This document shows, one piece after another, positions 53,764 to 64,000 of a DNA stretch of 64,000 nt. The DNA is from Muricea muricata. Taxonomy: Eukaryota > Cnidaria > Anthozoa > Malacalcyonacea > Plexauridae. Position numbers and translations under genes: made by a program. The notes under the pieces are model-generated. The model was not told the origin of the DNA. It ran no database searches and saw only the letters and a program-made list of their open reading frames with translations. Location of the stretch: NCBI GenBank assembly GCA_963855995.1, contig OY979716.1, positions 85,771,042 through 85,835,041 on the forward strand, read 5' to 3'. The number at the start of each line of letters is the position of its first letter. Position 1 is the first letter of the stretch.

Positions 53764-55018
53764 ATGTTAGCTACTGTCAAGTCTCTAAAGAAGGAGAACG
53801 ACAGCCTCAAGGAACAAATTAATGCTCTTTCCAAAGATTTTGATCGGCTATGGAGTAAACTACAACGAAATGAAGCTCAAACCGAAAATGCCCAAGGCCG
53901 GCTAGACGGAAGTTCAAATGAGGATATTCACAATAACCTAGAGCTTTATAGCAAGTCTTATGATGATCTGACCACTTCTCAAAAGAAATCTACTGTTGAG
54001 CTTCAACAGTTTAAAAATTGATTGGATATCCTCTCAGATAAAGTAGAAAACATTTCTGCAGCCATTGAAGAAAACCAACAATATAGCTATCGCTATAACG
54101 TGAAACTAATGGGAATACCGGATAACAACTCAAGCGAATCTGCTTCTGAAACAATGAACTTGTGCCTCAAGCTCTTTCAGAAACTGGGAGTTGAAATTAC
54201 ACGGAATGACATCGATATTGCACATCGTGTCCCTTCAAGAAGTGCAAGGCCCACCCCGCGGCCGATTATCTGTAAGTTTGTTAGAAGGATCGTGAACATA
54301 TATGTAAAGTTACACCCACTGATACAGAATTACAAGGTCAAGACCCAATGGCAGAAGCTAAGATCTTTGAGCACCTAACACCTGGTGTGCAGAAGTTATG
54401 CCTCAGTCATTTGTAACCACGCCCCCCCCCCCCCCCCGGGATATAGCGGGGATGTTCAAAAATATAACGGGGATTTAACGCCATTTAACAGCGCAATATG
54501 CCCCGTAGTGCCGTGGAATTAACTACGAATTTTAACACCGGGGAATCAAACCGGGATTTAACAGCCAGTCTTAAAATGGCCTCCCACAAAACAACTTGTA
54601 GAAAGTATGATTTTTAATATGTTTATGTATCCTTAGCAATTCATAAACTTACAGTAGGTATACATTAAATCAGGTTTTATTGTTACTATTTTCTTGTTAT
54701 ATTGGCATAATATTTTTAACACTTCATACGGTTTTAAATTAATGTGTGATCTGGTTGATTTGGATGTTTTGAGGCCCTGCCATACTGGGGGTTTAACAAG
54801 TAACTTCGCACCAGGGGTGGGGAAATTAACAGTTTTTAACATTTGGTTAGTGTTAACTTCCCCGCTATGTCCCGGGGGTGGGGGGGGGGCGTGGTTACAA
54901 ATGACTGAGGCATACTGGCAGAAGCGAGAAAATTTCAACTGCAACACGGTCTTAGATACTGCTGGGTAAAAAATTTTAAAGTCTCTTCGAGAGACAAAGA
55001 GTTCTCGTCCTTTATGCA
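53764..55018 (+). pseudogene. L1-ORF1p-like (transposase_22) coiled-coil RNA-binding gene, split by a MITE
   Basis: Starts MLATVKSLKKENDSLKEQIN, a coiled coil to about 54015. A TGA at 54019-54021 (after LQQFKN) is followed in the same frame by LDILSDKVENISAAIEE and the RRM-like domain: SYRYNVKLMGIPDNN, LCLKLFQKLGVEI, DIDIAHRVPSR and RPIICKFV. The reading stops near 54378, just before the MITE. After the MITE it resumes with LLAEARKFQLQHGLRYCWVK and SLRETKSSRP, the expected C-terminal domain. A second small repeat at 55019 coincides with the end. ORF1 proteins package LINE RNA. No ORF2 is adjacent. Confidence 0.65.
54397..54914. mobile_element. About 514-bp MITE with TA target duplication
   Basis: The ends TATGCCTCAGTCATTTGTAA and (inverse) TTACAAATGACTGAGGCATA match perfectly for at least 24 bp and include TA duplications. 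The interior has C/G homopolymers and repeated CGGGGATTTAAC-like words, and no ORF. It sits exactly inside the L1-ORF1-like coding sequence, whose frame is restored when it is skipped. TA duplication fits Tc1/mariner mobilisation. Confidence 0.85.
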
Positions 55019-55176
55019 CTTGTCAATTGTAACCCCCACCCCACCCCCCCCCCAACCTCGGGACATGGTGGGGTTATAGATTTTTGATGCCACCATAACT
55101 TTAAATACCCCCACTTTCTAGGGACAAGTGAGGTGGCTAATCCCCACCCCCCCTGGGAAAACAATTAATTGACAAG
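55019..55176. repeat. Small C-rich inverted-repeat element
   Basis: Ends CTTGTCAATT and AATTGACAAG are inverse; the interior is C-rich (AACCCCCACCCC and similar) and resembles the interior of the MITE at 54397. Limits are approximate. Confidence 0.5.
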
Positions 55177-55249
55177 CATTCTCCTTTTGAATAATTATTA
55201 TATAAACCCACAAAATAACAATTTAAACTACTAAATATATTAGTTAAAG

Positions 55250-58200
55250 TTAATGTGAGCAGGTTAGTATGTTCGAACACGTCGGGCACAACCATTCTCC
55301 ATCTGGAATAAATTCTGCAGTCAATCCAACACAACTGAAGTGGTACCATCTTATTTTGCAATGATCACCATCGCATCCAATCATCTCTTCCGCATTGTTT
55401 GGTCTCCCACAATCGCAGCAGGGCTCATCATCTGAGTCATTCGAAGATTCGTCTGTTTTTATATAAATGAATTAGAAAAAGCTATTAAATAGAAGTACAT
55501 TTTTTGTTTTGTGGCAACATCATGAATTATTTGTTATACAAGGCTTTCCATCCGTCGGTGCAAGCATCATAAGCTGAAAGAAAAAGGCCTTCTATTTCTA
55601 CTGGTGATGACACTGGTTTACACAACGAAAGTTTTGTATAATAAATGATTTATATAGAAAATAATTCTTATAATAAATAATTTATGTAGTTTGAAATTCA
55701 CCATGCAAACATTCAAAGAGCACACGAGACCAAAATTAGAAAACAAAATTATAACAGGTACAGGACAGCTTAAATATTACACATAAATCACATTCAGATG
55801 CATACCTTCACATGCTGGACAAAACCAATCCAAATTCTCTAAATCTTTGTTCTCCAACTGATCAAGCCCACCGCAAGATAGGTGATACCATTCAACATCG
55901 CACTTTGGATTTTCACAAGCAATCATATTGTCTTCATAGTCTGGCAGACCACATGGGCAATTAGTTGCTGACGATTGTCAGTCAAACTCAGGTGTTGGTA
56001 CAGTTGTCGAATTTTTCTGTGCACATAAGGCTATAAGATGAATAATACCTATGATGAATCATGTTGTGCATTTATTACATATAAGACTGTGATGGGTCAA
56101 AAAATAATTGAAATTAGACATTAATCTTAAATTTACCTTTCTTAGCAGCTCTCGTTGCTGCCGCTTTTTTCGCTCCTTCTTTTCTCCTTAACTTAATTGC
56201 TTTTAGATGTTGGAGCCACATTTTGACCTCATTTGGAGTTAGTAAAACCTGTTTTGCAATGTTGTTGATCATATTTTCATCTCTCAGCAAGTCAGACCCT
56301 TTCTTCTCACTTGCGTCAAAAAGTTCTTGTATCGTCACTGATGGAGGCTTAATTTGGAAGACAGTCTTGCCTTTTTCCTGGTAAGGTTTCCATGCATCTT
56401 CTGGTTTCTTATAATGTCCTGAACAAAAACCAGAACAGCTGCTACAATCATCACCCCAAGGTCGATTGACATCAGGAATAGGTAGTGGGAAATAGGACAA
56501 AGGTGGTCCATTTGGGAACCAGGTGCACTTGGGTTCATCAGATGGTCTTCCTGTTTTGCACAGCGGATGGATGCAGGAAGTCTTAAAACAAGGCAACAAC
56601 ATAAACGCATATTGCTTTGGAATAGACACTACCATATGACTATTGCGGACATCCCAAACACTTTTGAAATAGCCAAACAGATCAGGCTCATCTTCCGAAA
56701 GCTTTTGTTTTTCGTTGGCCTTTCCATTCAAGAAAGTTAAAAGTTTTTGTCTTCTTCCCAATAACTTCTGTGCGCAGTACCTGCGGTCTCCTTTACATAA
56801 CTGAACCTTGGTACCACAACATGGCGCACCATCAACTCTGGATATGTAGACATCTGCTGCCAGATCTAGATTACGTTTGAGCTGTTCGATGTTTGTTCCA
56901 TTTTCATCATCAACTGGTCCACCAAGTGTTGATGGTATAAAGCAGTTGTTATGTGCTACAGAGAGGCAACCATTCATTAGCTCCACGGCGTTTAAGTAGG
57001 ATCCACCCGAATGCCTTGTTGTTAATACAGTGCAAGTGTGATTTTCCAGAATATGTTTTTCCGTCTAGAGGAATTGTACTTCTGTGTGCACAGGGCCTTC
57101 ATCACTGCTACCATCTACGCGAACATACCATACATCTTTTCTTTGCCCATCTGACAATTTGTTAAACACTGCTGCGTTTTGTCGTTGTTTACCCAGCATG
57201 TTAAGACCTGCCTTATGCTGACTTGGGTTTTTTTCAAAAATTACATGAGGTTTAACAACACCAATACACGTTGGAGGAGTTGATGACGTTGAAGGAAACA
57301 AGTACGATGTCGTTTGCAAAACGGAGGTATACTTGTTCATGTAGTCAGTTCTGGACGTCAAATCATGGCTATCGAGCAGCTGAACACCTTTGTGCTGTTT
57401 ATGCGTAAACGTTGTATCCAGCCTAAAACCAGCAGCAGCATCTCGATTTAAAACAAGCTGCTCCGTGCCATTCTTTAGCTGAAGATAATCCAAACTCCTA
57501 TACATAGCGGTATTCCAGTGAGCATCAGGATTCATTTTAATAGCAAATCCTTTTCTTGCTCTTCTACAGGTGATACGTGCCACACCACGATACCTCTTCG
57601 CAGATAAACGCCTTTTATTTCTTATGACTGAAAGCTGAACGACAGTCCCATAAGAGAGCTTCGTTCCATATTTTATTTGTAGGTGATTTTGGGTGCTCTT
57701 GTATGTCACTTTTGGTCCCTGCTTTATATTTCCATCAAAAGTAAGCACCCCCGTTCGCCGCCACGCATCAGCCCCCACTCTTCGTTCACTTACGAACTGT
57801 TCAATGTCCTTTCCAATGTTCGGAAATTTCTTCAAAATACGGGATACGCGCTTCGGCAGTTTTCTTTGTAGAAGACGTGCTTCAGCCATCTTTCTCGCTT
57901 TTTGTCGCACGTGTTTTCTTCTGTTCTTTATTCTTCGTTTTCTAATTGCTTCAGAAATATCTCCAGAACTAGGCTCATCGTCACCATCTGACATTGATTC
58001 TTGAGTAGCCTTTTCTTTTTCACATGCAAAGTAGGCTTTCCTTGAAGTTTCAATCTTTAAAAGATCTTCGGCAGACACGTTTAAAACGGAAAGTCGATCC
58101 GAGAATTCTTCTAGTGATTCCAACAAAGTGTTCTCGCTATTGTTCGGCCACTGCATTCTTACTTCCGTTAGAAAAGCAAACCAGTTAAAGTTAACGGTTC

Positions 58201-59032
58201 TCAACATGGAAAAAAGCTGATCATCTAACGGCAGTGGTGAAGGAGTCGTTTGGTCTTTCTCGTCATCAGATATCCATTCAGTCTCTGAACTCTCAGCATC
58301 TGACAACGAACATTCCGATTCACAGCTAGAATGGTCTTCTTGCACACATATTCCAAACCCTTGTAAAACTGTGGTATCATTAATAGCCGCAAGTTCTTCA
58401 ATAACGTCATGGATCTCTTTCATTTCAAGCAGAGCATTGCCAATCTTTTCTTTTTGTTGGTTAAGGTTCCAGAATCCGTACAGTTGCCGAGCTTGATTCA
58501 TTGACAAGTTCTGAGATTTACAACAAACATACTTAATAAGAAGCTTGTCTTTCTCAGAGCTTGCCAAATTACAAAGTTCCCTTAAAGTGGTTTTGTCCAA
58601 AGTAGAACTGGCTTTTTGCGTTTGCCACACCTTTTTTGCAAGTGCTATGAATGAGCTGTATTTCACACCTTCAACCTTTTCGGTAGCATACAATATCTCG
58701 CTTCCACGACCCGTTGCAACCATTTTGAACACACATAAAGGTAACTGCATCACTTTTCTCACAGCTAAATCGCTCTTGTACACCAAATGAGGATAAACTG
58801 TTCGATATGTTGCACGAAAATTTACAATTCCTCCTACCTTTACCAACTTGGCAAATTCTACTAAACATAAACATTCTTGGCATCCCTTGGTACGTCTACT
58901 AGAACAAAACAACAGTCTAACTGCACTAAAATCATCCAAGGTAAAACCATTGAGTGGTGAAACATAAATACCCTCTGATACTTTGTAATTGTTGCCAACA
59001 CCCTTCGCCTTAAAAAGCGTATAAGTTGCCAC
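55250..59032 (-). pseudogene. Large orphan protein with two C-terminal PHD fingers (one in-frame TAG)
   Basis: Gene model: exons 59032-56137, 55967-55806 and 55452-55250, phases consistent at both introns, 1087 codons including the stop. The N-terminal half has a Cys cluster (RRTKGCQECLCLVEF), an acidic Ser-rich linker and a basic coiled stretch (about residues 370-430). The conserved middle contains DAHWNTAMYRSLDYLQ, LNRDAAAGFRLDTTFTHKQH, TSRTDYMNKYTSVLQTTSY and VRVDGSSDEGPVHTEVQF. Next comes TAG at 57065-57067, then TCTVLTTRHSGGSYLNAVEL and a Cys-rich region. Exons 2 and 3 each encode a C4HC3 PHD finger (CPCGLPDYEDNMIACEN...[24 protein letters not shown]...WLCPTC). In relatives as I recall them the stop position is Trp (VQFWWT), so TGG became TAG. 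PHD fingers read histone tails. The DE-rich VRVDG motif could be catalytic. The family is uncharacterised, possibly a transposase. Confidence 0.6.
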
Positions 59033-59064
59033 TTTTGTCTCATACGAACAATTAATGTTATGAT

Positions 59065-59143
59065 CTATGCATTATTAGTTTTAGTCATGTCTGTGTCAAC
59101 AATATTCTCAGTAAACTTCTCAATGGGCACTGAGTTCATATTT
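59065..59143 (-). CDS. Last exon of the coiled-coil gene
   Basis: An acceptor CTTTTTTAG precedes a 79-bp exon ending ...TNNA and stop at 59065-59067, 32 bp before the ATG of the PHD gene. It is inferred to belong to the coiled-coil gene at 62799-63477, now separated by the hAT element. The assignment rests on strand, spacing and splice signal only. Confidence 0.35.
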
Positions 59144-59163
59144 CTAAAAAAGATGGGTTATCA

Positions 59164-62100
59164 CAGGGCCGTAGCCAGGCTGCAGCCCCCCCCCCAATAA
59201 TTTCGCAGACTTTATGACCAAAATAATAAAGCTTTAAAATGCTGACGATTGACTAATTTTTTTGTGGCTACATAATTCATAATAAACTGAGAAGAATTGT
59301 ATTACCAATCTTTTCCTGCTACTTAACTGCAGTATTACACAGTTTAATTGTAATACTGAAGTAGAACTTTGCAGTCTTGGTGGTGGCCATCTTTCATTTC
59401 AGATCTCAGCAGCAATTACAAAAGCAGGGCTATACTTCATGTAGTCGTAATCTTAACATGACTCGATGAAGCTTTTTAAAAAACAAATTAAAAATTTAAC
59501 ATGTAAATGAACTAGTATTTATTTAATGTGACGACGAAACCATGAAAATGTGATGAAAAAAAACCATCCCGACTCTTCGTTTGTCATCTCTTTTGAGAAA
59601 ATTTCCATTTTATGTGCCGTGATATAATTTGTTGATCAGATGACCAATGTATCAGTTTGAGTAATGTCTTCAAGAAACCAGAAGTCAATTTTATCGTTTT
59701 TTAAAAATAAAAGCTCTGAAAACAGGCACAGGTAAGCCTTTTGGAAGGATTTATATGTCTCGACCTAAATAATTTCTGTATAACTGTCTTTATTAATAAA
59801 AGTAGTCCTTTTAAGCCTAAATTCTGCATATTTCAAAGTGAGAGATTGATGGTTGGCTTAGCAATGCCATCGACGTCAGAAGGCCAAGCAGAAGGCTCAA
59901 ATGATACTATAGTGGAATTGCCTGGACATGAAGCCGAGTCGCAAAATAATTGTCGCAACTTTGCTGAAGCCATTAACGAAAATACAGTCGAGATGAGGTA
60001 GCCGAGTTTTTGTGTTTCTCCAATTACATATAAAAAAAATTATATATATTTTCAGGTATTGTTTTATGACGAGGACTTATTTTCACAGGAATAATTTATC
60101 ATTGTTAACGAAGCCCTATCAACCTCGTGACAATATAACGTTTCCAAAGACCCAGTACAAGTTATTCAAGCGAGCGTTCCAAAGTTCTTGGTTTGATCGT
60201 TTTCCATGGCTGCACTACGATGTGGTAAATGATTCTGCATTTTGTTTTACTTGCATTAAAGCTGCCTCGCAGAATTTGATAACTTCATCAAAAATTGAGC
60301 AAACGTTTGTGACAGAAGGATTTCGAAACTGGAAAAAGGCTTGTGAGAAAAATTGTGGATTCTATAAGCACCAACAATCTGAATGTCATTTGGAGGCTAC
60401 AGAAAGGTATCATTATGCAACATTAGGACAAGACATTGGCTCTGTTCTATCATCAGAATATGAGAAAGAAAAGGAAACTAACCGCAAAGTATTACTAAAG
60501 ATTCTATCCAATGTACGATACTTAGGTGCGTAATATAAATATACTGTAGTGTTCGTTTATATTCTCAGATGCTAATAAATTTCACTGTTAAGTTTTAAGT
60601 TTAATTGATATATCAACAAAATTACTACCGTAATAATATAATGATTGATTGATTATATTATTAGCTCGGCAATCACTGTCATTTAGAGGAAACTGGAATC
60701 AGGAATGTGGATCCGAGCAAAATTCGAATTTCCAACAAATGCTTTTAGTAAGAGCAGAGGAAGATCAAGAAATAGTAGAATGGTTGAAACGAAAGCAGAA
60801 CAAGCTTACCTCACCCGACATCCAAAACAAAATGATACAGGTTTCGTTTTTTGATTCAATTATACAATTATACAACTTGGCAGTTCGATATTGAGTACTA
60901 TGTATTTCGTTTTCTTGTGATATTAAGATATTTTTTTTAAAGGTCATGGCTCTTAGGATTCTAAGAGAAATTGCGTTCAATATACGAAGTTCAGTTTTTT
61001 ACACCATTATGGCTGACGAGACTGCTGATGTGTCAAATAAAGAACAACTTGTAATATGCATACTTGGGTTGATGAAAATCTTATCGCTCATGAAGATTTT
61101 ATAGGAATGCATCCAATAGAAAGAACAACCGCTGATGTAATAGTTCGTGTTCTCAAGGTGCCAATAAAATGTTAAAAATTCCAAACACATCACCAATTTT
61201 CGTTATGTAACCTACATAATTTTCAACGTTTTATACTTTGCTTCAACTTTAGGATGTCCTGCTTCGAATTAATTTTCAAATTAAAGATGCTCGGGTACAA
61301 TGTTATGATGGTGCGGCTACCATGTCTGGAACTAAAACTGGTGTAGCAACTCAATTTAAATCACTGAATAAAAAGATGCTTTTCACTCACTGTTATGGAG
61401 ACGCCTTAAACCTAGCTATTAAGGACACTTGTTTTAACGTGGATTGTCTAAAAGAAACGTTTGAGACAGTCAATGAAATTTGCATCTTGGTCGACAAATC
61501 GCCTCAGCGAAATACCAAATTGACGGATCTCCGTGGAAAATTTGAAAATGAGTCAAAGGGAGTACACTCCTTTTGCCCGACGCGTTGGACCGTAAGAGGA
61601 GAGACACTGAAATCTGTAACTGATAATCACGAAGAACTTCTCGAACTTTGGACGTGGTCGCTTTGGGTTTTAAAAGACACTGCAATGAAGGCAAGAATAA
61701 TTGGTGTCAGCACCGTGATGAAAAAATTTTCATTTTACTTTGGTTGCTGCCTGGGGGTGTGTCTTTTAAGGCAAACTGATAATTTGAGTAAGACACTTCA
61801 AGATCCACGATTGTCGGCTGCAGAAGGTCAAGCCGTTGCTGCAAAAGTCTTGGAAACACTACGTAAGGATCGAAATGATCAGCGATTTGCAATGTTTTGG
61901 CAAGAACTAATGAAACAAAAGCAAGATTTTCCAGAGATAGCTGACCCTGTACTGGCAAGAAAGAGGAAAGCCCCACAGCGATTTGAAGAGGGATCAACCG
62001 GCCATTTCTTTGAAACCCCTGAAGATCACTACAGAAAAATTTTGTATGAAGCATATGACAATGTGATAAATGGAATAGAGGCCCGATTTGACCAGAAAGA

Positions 62101-62798
62101 CTTCAAGATCTATGCCAACTTGCAAGAAGTTCTCCTGAGATCCTTCAACGGATTCGACAATGCTGACAAACTGGAAAAAATCGTGGAAATGTATGAAGGT
62201 GATTTTGATGAATTTTGTCTTAAAACTCAACTGAAGCTTCTTCCGTCAATTGCACGAACTGCAGGTTACAAGATAGGGAAAATTGATATTGCTGATGCGT
62301 TGAAGATCCTTCGAAATTTGGATGTCAGTCAAAAGCTTCTTTTGTCTGAAGTGATCGTACTGGCAAAACTGGTCATAGTTGCTCCGGCCACAAATGCAGT
62401 TAGTGAAAGAAGCTTTTCAGCCTTAAAACGCTTGAAGACGTACCTGCGATCTACCACTGGAGATAACCGACTCAACCATCTAATGATGATACACGTGCAT
62501 CAAGAAAGGGCGGACGAGTTGAATTTAAAAACGATTGCCAATGAATTTATTGCGCTGAACGATAATAGAAAGCGTATATTTGGTTTTTTTAAAGATTAGT
62601 ATTCATTAAAATTTCATTGGGATTTAAAATATGTTTAAATTTTGGGTAAATTAAACCTTTCGCCATGTGATAACTCTATTATATATCTTCCTCAAAGTCC
62701 AATTAGTCGCAATTACATAAGGCAATTACGCCTTGCGCATGCACTGCCTCATTCAGCATTTCAGCCCCCCCAACAAAAAGGAGCTTCCTACGGCCCTG
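59164..62798 (+). mobile_element. hAT transposon, 3.6 kb
   Basis: Terminal inverted repeats CAGGGCCGTAG at 59164 and its inverse ending at 62798 bracket a complete hAT transposase gene. Both ends are followed inside by C-rich/G-rich tracts. No 8-bp target duplication is visible (GGTTATCA against ACCAACAG), so flanks have changed or the ends derive from different events. It splits the minus-strand coiled-coil gene. Confidence 0.8.
59850..62599 (+). pseudogene. hAT transposase with TTF-type zinc finger (ZMYM1-like)
   Basis: The first exon contains MPSTSEGQAEGSND (about 59868 on). Exon 2 (about 60055-60533) holds the TTF zinc finger: KPYQPRDNITFPK, FQSSWFDRFPWLHYDV, FCFTCIKAAS and FRNWKKACEKN. 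Exons 3 and 4 (60664-60840, 60942 on) lead to IMADETADVSN (first catalytic Asp). A one-base shift near 61050 precedes VDENLIAHEDFIGMHP. After an intron, CYDGAATMSGTKTGVA gives the second Asp, and the long last ORF (61322-62599) runs through the insertion domain to VSERSFSALKRLKTYLRST (catalytic Glu and hAT dimerisation region). Apart from the frameshift it looks complete. It cuts and pastes elements with 8-bp duplications. Confidence 0.82.
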
Positions 62799-63477
62799 AC
62801 CAACAGCACTGCTTTCAGTTGATCTTTCATCTGCATTACCAGAGTCACTGGAAGGGGTAGTTGTACTTGTATCCTGAAAATATGAATCAATTCTCTCATT
62901 CGAGAAAGTTGTAGCTTGTGTAGGTGATTCTTGATTTTTCTTGTGAGAAGACTTCCTTCTGTAAGATAAAGATTTTGCTTCCTTCTTTTGGAGACTCCCC
63001 AATTCATTAAGTATATCTTGCCTCTTATCTTTCATTTCTTTAATTTCCTTAAGGGCACCAATGGCTGACTGGTACTGATGTACATTGGCAAATTTTTCTT
63101 GAGCTCGCTCTGCAAATTTTAATTGAAGTTCAATGTTTTTAAGATCCTCTTGACATTCCTGGATTCTGTTATTTCTTATCTCTGTGTGAATGTGAACTAG
63201 TTTGCATAGATGCTCCAAAAACCTTTGATCGGGATGATCTTTTTGCATACTGGTAACCATCTGCGTTGACTTTCTTTCTAGCTGCGTCAAGTAGAATACC
63301 TCTTTGTTTGATTAACAATGGATTTTCAGAACAAATTTCATATGCTGCTTTATTAATGGCACTCTGATATGGCTTTAGCTTTTCACAATTATCAGATTTC
63401 CCATATATTCTACTTTGCTCCAGGGTTTCATGGGATGGAACTGTCACTTCTACTTGGTTAGCATGAATTTGTGTCTC
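62799..63477 (-). pseudogene. Orphan coiled-coil gene upstream of the PHD gene
   Basis: After an acceptor CATATAG (about 63478) the exon reads IDETQIHANQVEV, then IYGKSDNCEKLKPYQSAI, KVNADGYQYAKRSSRSKVFG and, after a one-base shift near 63185, EIRNNRIQECQEDLKNIELQ in a long coiled coil. A basic KSLSYRRKSSHKK end and a Ser/Thr-rich tail follow, cut by the hAT element at 62799. I recognise the DGYQY.K..SRSK block and following coil from uncharacterised cnidarian and sponge proteins. It lies on the same strand as the PHD gene with only its last exon (59065-59143) and 32 bp between, so the two may form one unit. Confidence 0.5.
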
Positions 63478-63559
63478 ATCAATCTATATGTTTTGAATTA
63501 CATGCAAAACAATGAGAATGCACCTCTTATTTAACTTGTGTACATATAGGCTAAATATA

Positions 63560-63605
63560 CACTGGGTAATATACATATACATATACATACATATACATGA
63601 CAATA
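63560..63605 (+). repeat. Short (CATATA)n-type microsatellite
   Basis: Tandem TACATA/CATATACATA units in the spacer upstream of the coiled-coil gene's second exon. Confidence 0.8.
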
Positions 63606-63619
63606 GTTTAATTAGCTCT

Positions 63620-63756
63620 GGACGCGCGGTAGAAGTGAACTGGGGAGGAAATGGCGGCGCGGTCACTGAGTGCGCGGTCACTGAGCGTTGTTGTGTTCTT
63701 TTTGGGATTATTATTGCTTCGAGTTTTAAAGCTTAAACAAAGATTACTTTTTAACC
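63620..63756 (+). promoter_or_regulatory. CpG-containing TATA-less promoter-like region
   Basis: Contains GACGCGCGG, AAATGGCGGCGCGG (63649-63662, a good match to the YY1-type AANATGGCGGC element typical of housekeeping promoters) and a 16-bp tandem repeat GCGCGGTCACTGAG(T/C)G near 63656-63690. It is unlike the AT-rich transposon sequence around it and precedes an ATG at 63757. Confidence 0.4.
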
Positions 63757-63864
63757 ATGTTTTGCGTGATTAGTCGCTTGGGAAGGGCTCCAATCTTATC
63801 ACTGGTGGCAGCTATCAACCTACGTTCGTTAACAGCTAAAATTCACGCCAAATATGCCGGTTAA
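63757..63864 (+). CDS. Possible first exon with mitochondrial-presequence-like N-terminus
   Basis: The 35-codon reading begins MFCVISRLGRAPILSLVAAI and continues with NLRSLTAKIHAKYAG: basic, hydroxylated and lacking acidic residues, as in mitochondrial targeting peptides. It stops at TAA 63862, just before GTGAGT (63866), so a donor within GCCG|GTTAAC could remove the stop. An open frame continues beyond but the window ends at 64000. I do not recognise the gene; it may be a host gene. Confidence 0.3.
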   Translation: MFCVISRLGRAPILSLVAAINLRSLTAKIHAKYAG

Positions 63865-64000
63865 CGTGAGTAAAGCGCTCGAAATTGCAACGAGAAAACA
63901 GCCAAATCATTACTTGCTGTTTCATACCAAGGTCCAACAGACAAGCCCAAAGTTTTTGCACGTTACAAAGCCCAAGCAAATGGTGCGCTTCTAGCTTTCG

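Noticed and set aside
57683-58004. Plus-strand ORFs inside the PHD gene
   Set aside because: Antisense shadows of the large minus-strand exon with no supporting motifs.

Overview
This is eukaryotic nuclear DNA from an invertebrate animal. It is AT-rich, intron-bearing and made almost entirely of transposable elements in layers. The mix (Polinton/Maverick, giant MULE with SWIM finger, Penelope-like with GIY-YIG, CR1-like LINE with esterase ORF1, BEL/Pao, hAT, THAP/DDE4, G2E3-like HECT genes, PHD-bearing orphan genes) is what I associate with cnidarians, with sponges or other marine invertebrates as alternatives. No search was run; the organism is an inference. No rRNA, tRNA, CRISPR or bacterial operon was seen.

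Layout. 1-6.3 kb: a broken UIM+HECT ubiquitin-ligase gene convergent with an intact integrase-like DDE ORF, flanked by a 0.5-kb direct repeat. 7.3-8.5 kb: a decayed THAP/DDE4 transposase with a snap-back inversion. 9.3-35.8 kb: Polinton 1, with a tandem-repeat promoter, an intron-containing PolB, a small zinc finger, an ATPase and a conserved virion-type gene on +, converging with protease, major capsid, basic protein, penton and an integrase remnant on -. One of its genes is split by a 15.29-kb Mutator-like element (16433-31722, perfect 9-bp target duplication). That element in turn carries a Penelope-like element, a 5-kb CR1-like LINE, a TIR element with a 150-bp-arm palindrome, and a 274-bp MITE inside its own transposase.

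36.5-37.0 kb: a Crypton-like N-terminal fragment. 37.4-49.6 kb: Polinton 2, of a different PolB lineage, with PolB, accessory ORFs, integrase, penton, basic protein and capsid. It is broken by a 2.9-kb TIR element (9-bp duplication) in polB, a 1.57-kb long-TIR element (8-bp duplication) in an accessory gene, and a 5'-truncated LINE in the capsid gene. 49.7-51.1 kb: an orphan Cys-rich multi-exon gene. 51.8-53.5 kb: the 3' part of a BEL/Pao element. 53.7-55.2 kb: an L1-ORF1-like gene split by a TA-flanked MITE.

55.2-63.5 kb: the most interesting orphan unit. A three-exon, about 1086-codon gene ending in two PHD fingers (one in-frame TAG) lies 32 bp downstream of a same-strand coiled-coil gene, which is split by a 3.6-kb hAT element. 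63.6-64 kb: a CpG-containing, possibly host, promoter and first exon.

Most coding units carry one to a few frameshifts or stops. The only long open ORFs I see are the 3.5-kb integrase, the Polinton 1 capsid and penton, and LINE ORF1. The window reads as an insertion graveyard in which Polinton genes served repeatedly as landing sites.
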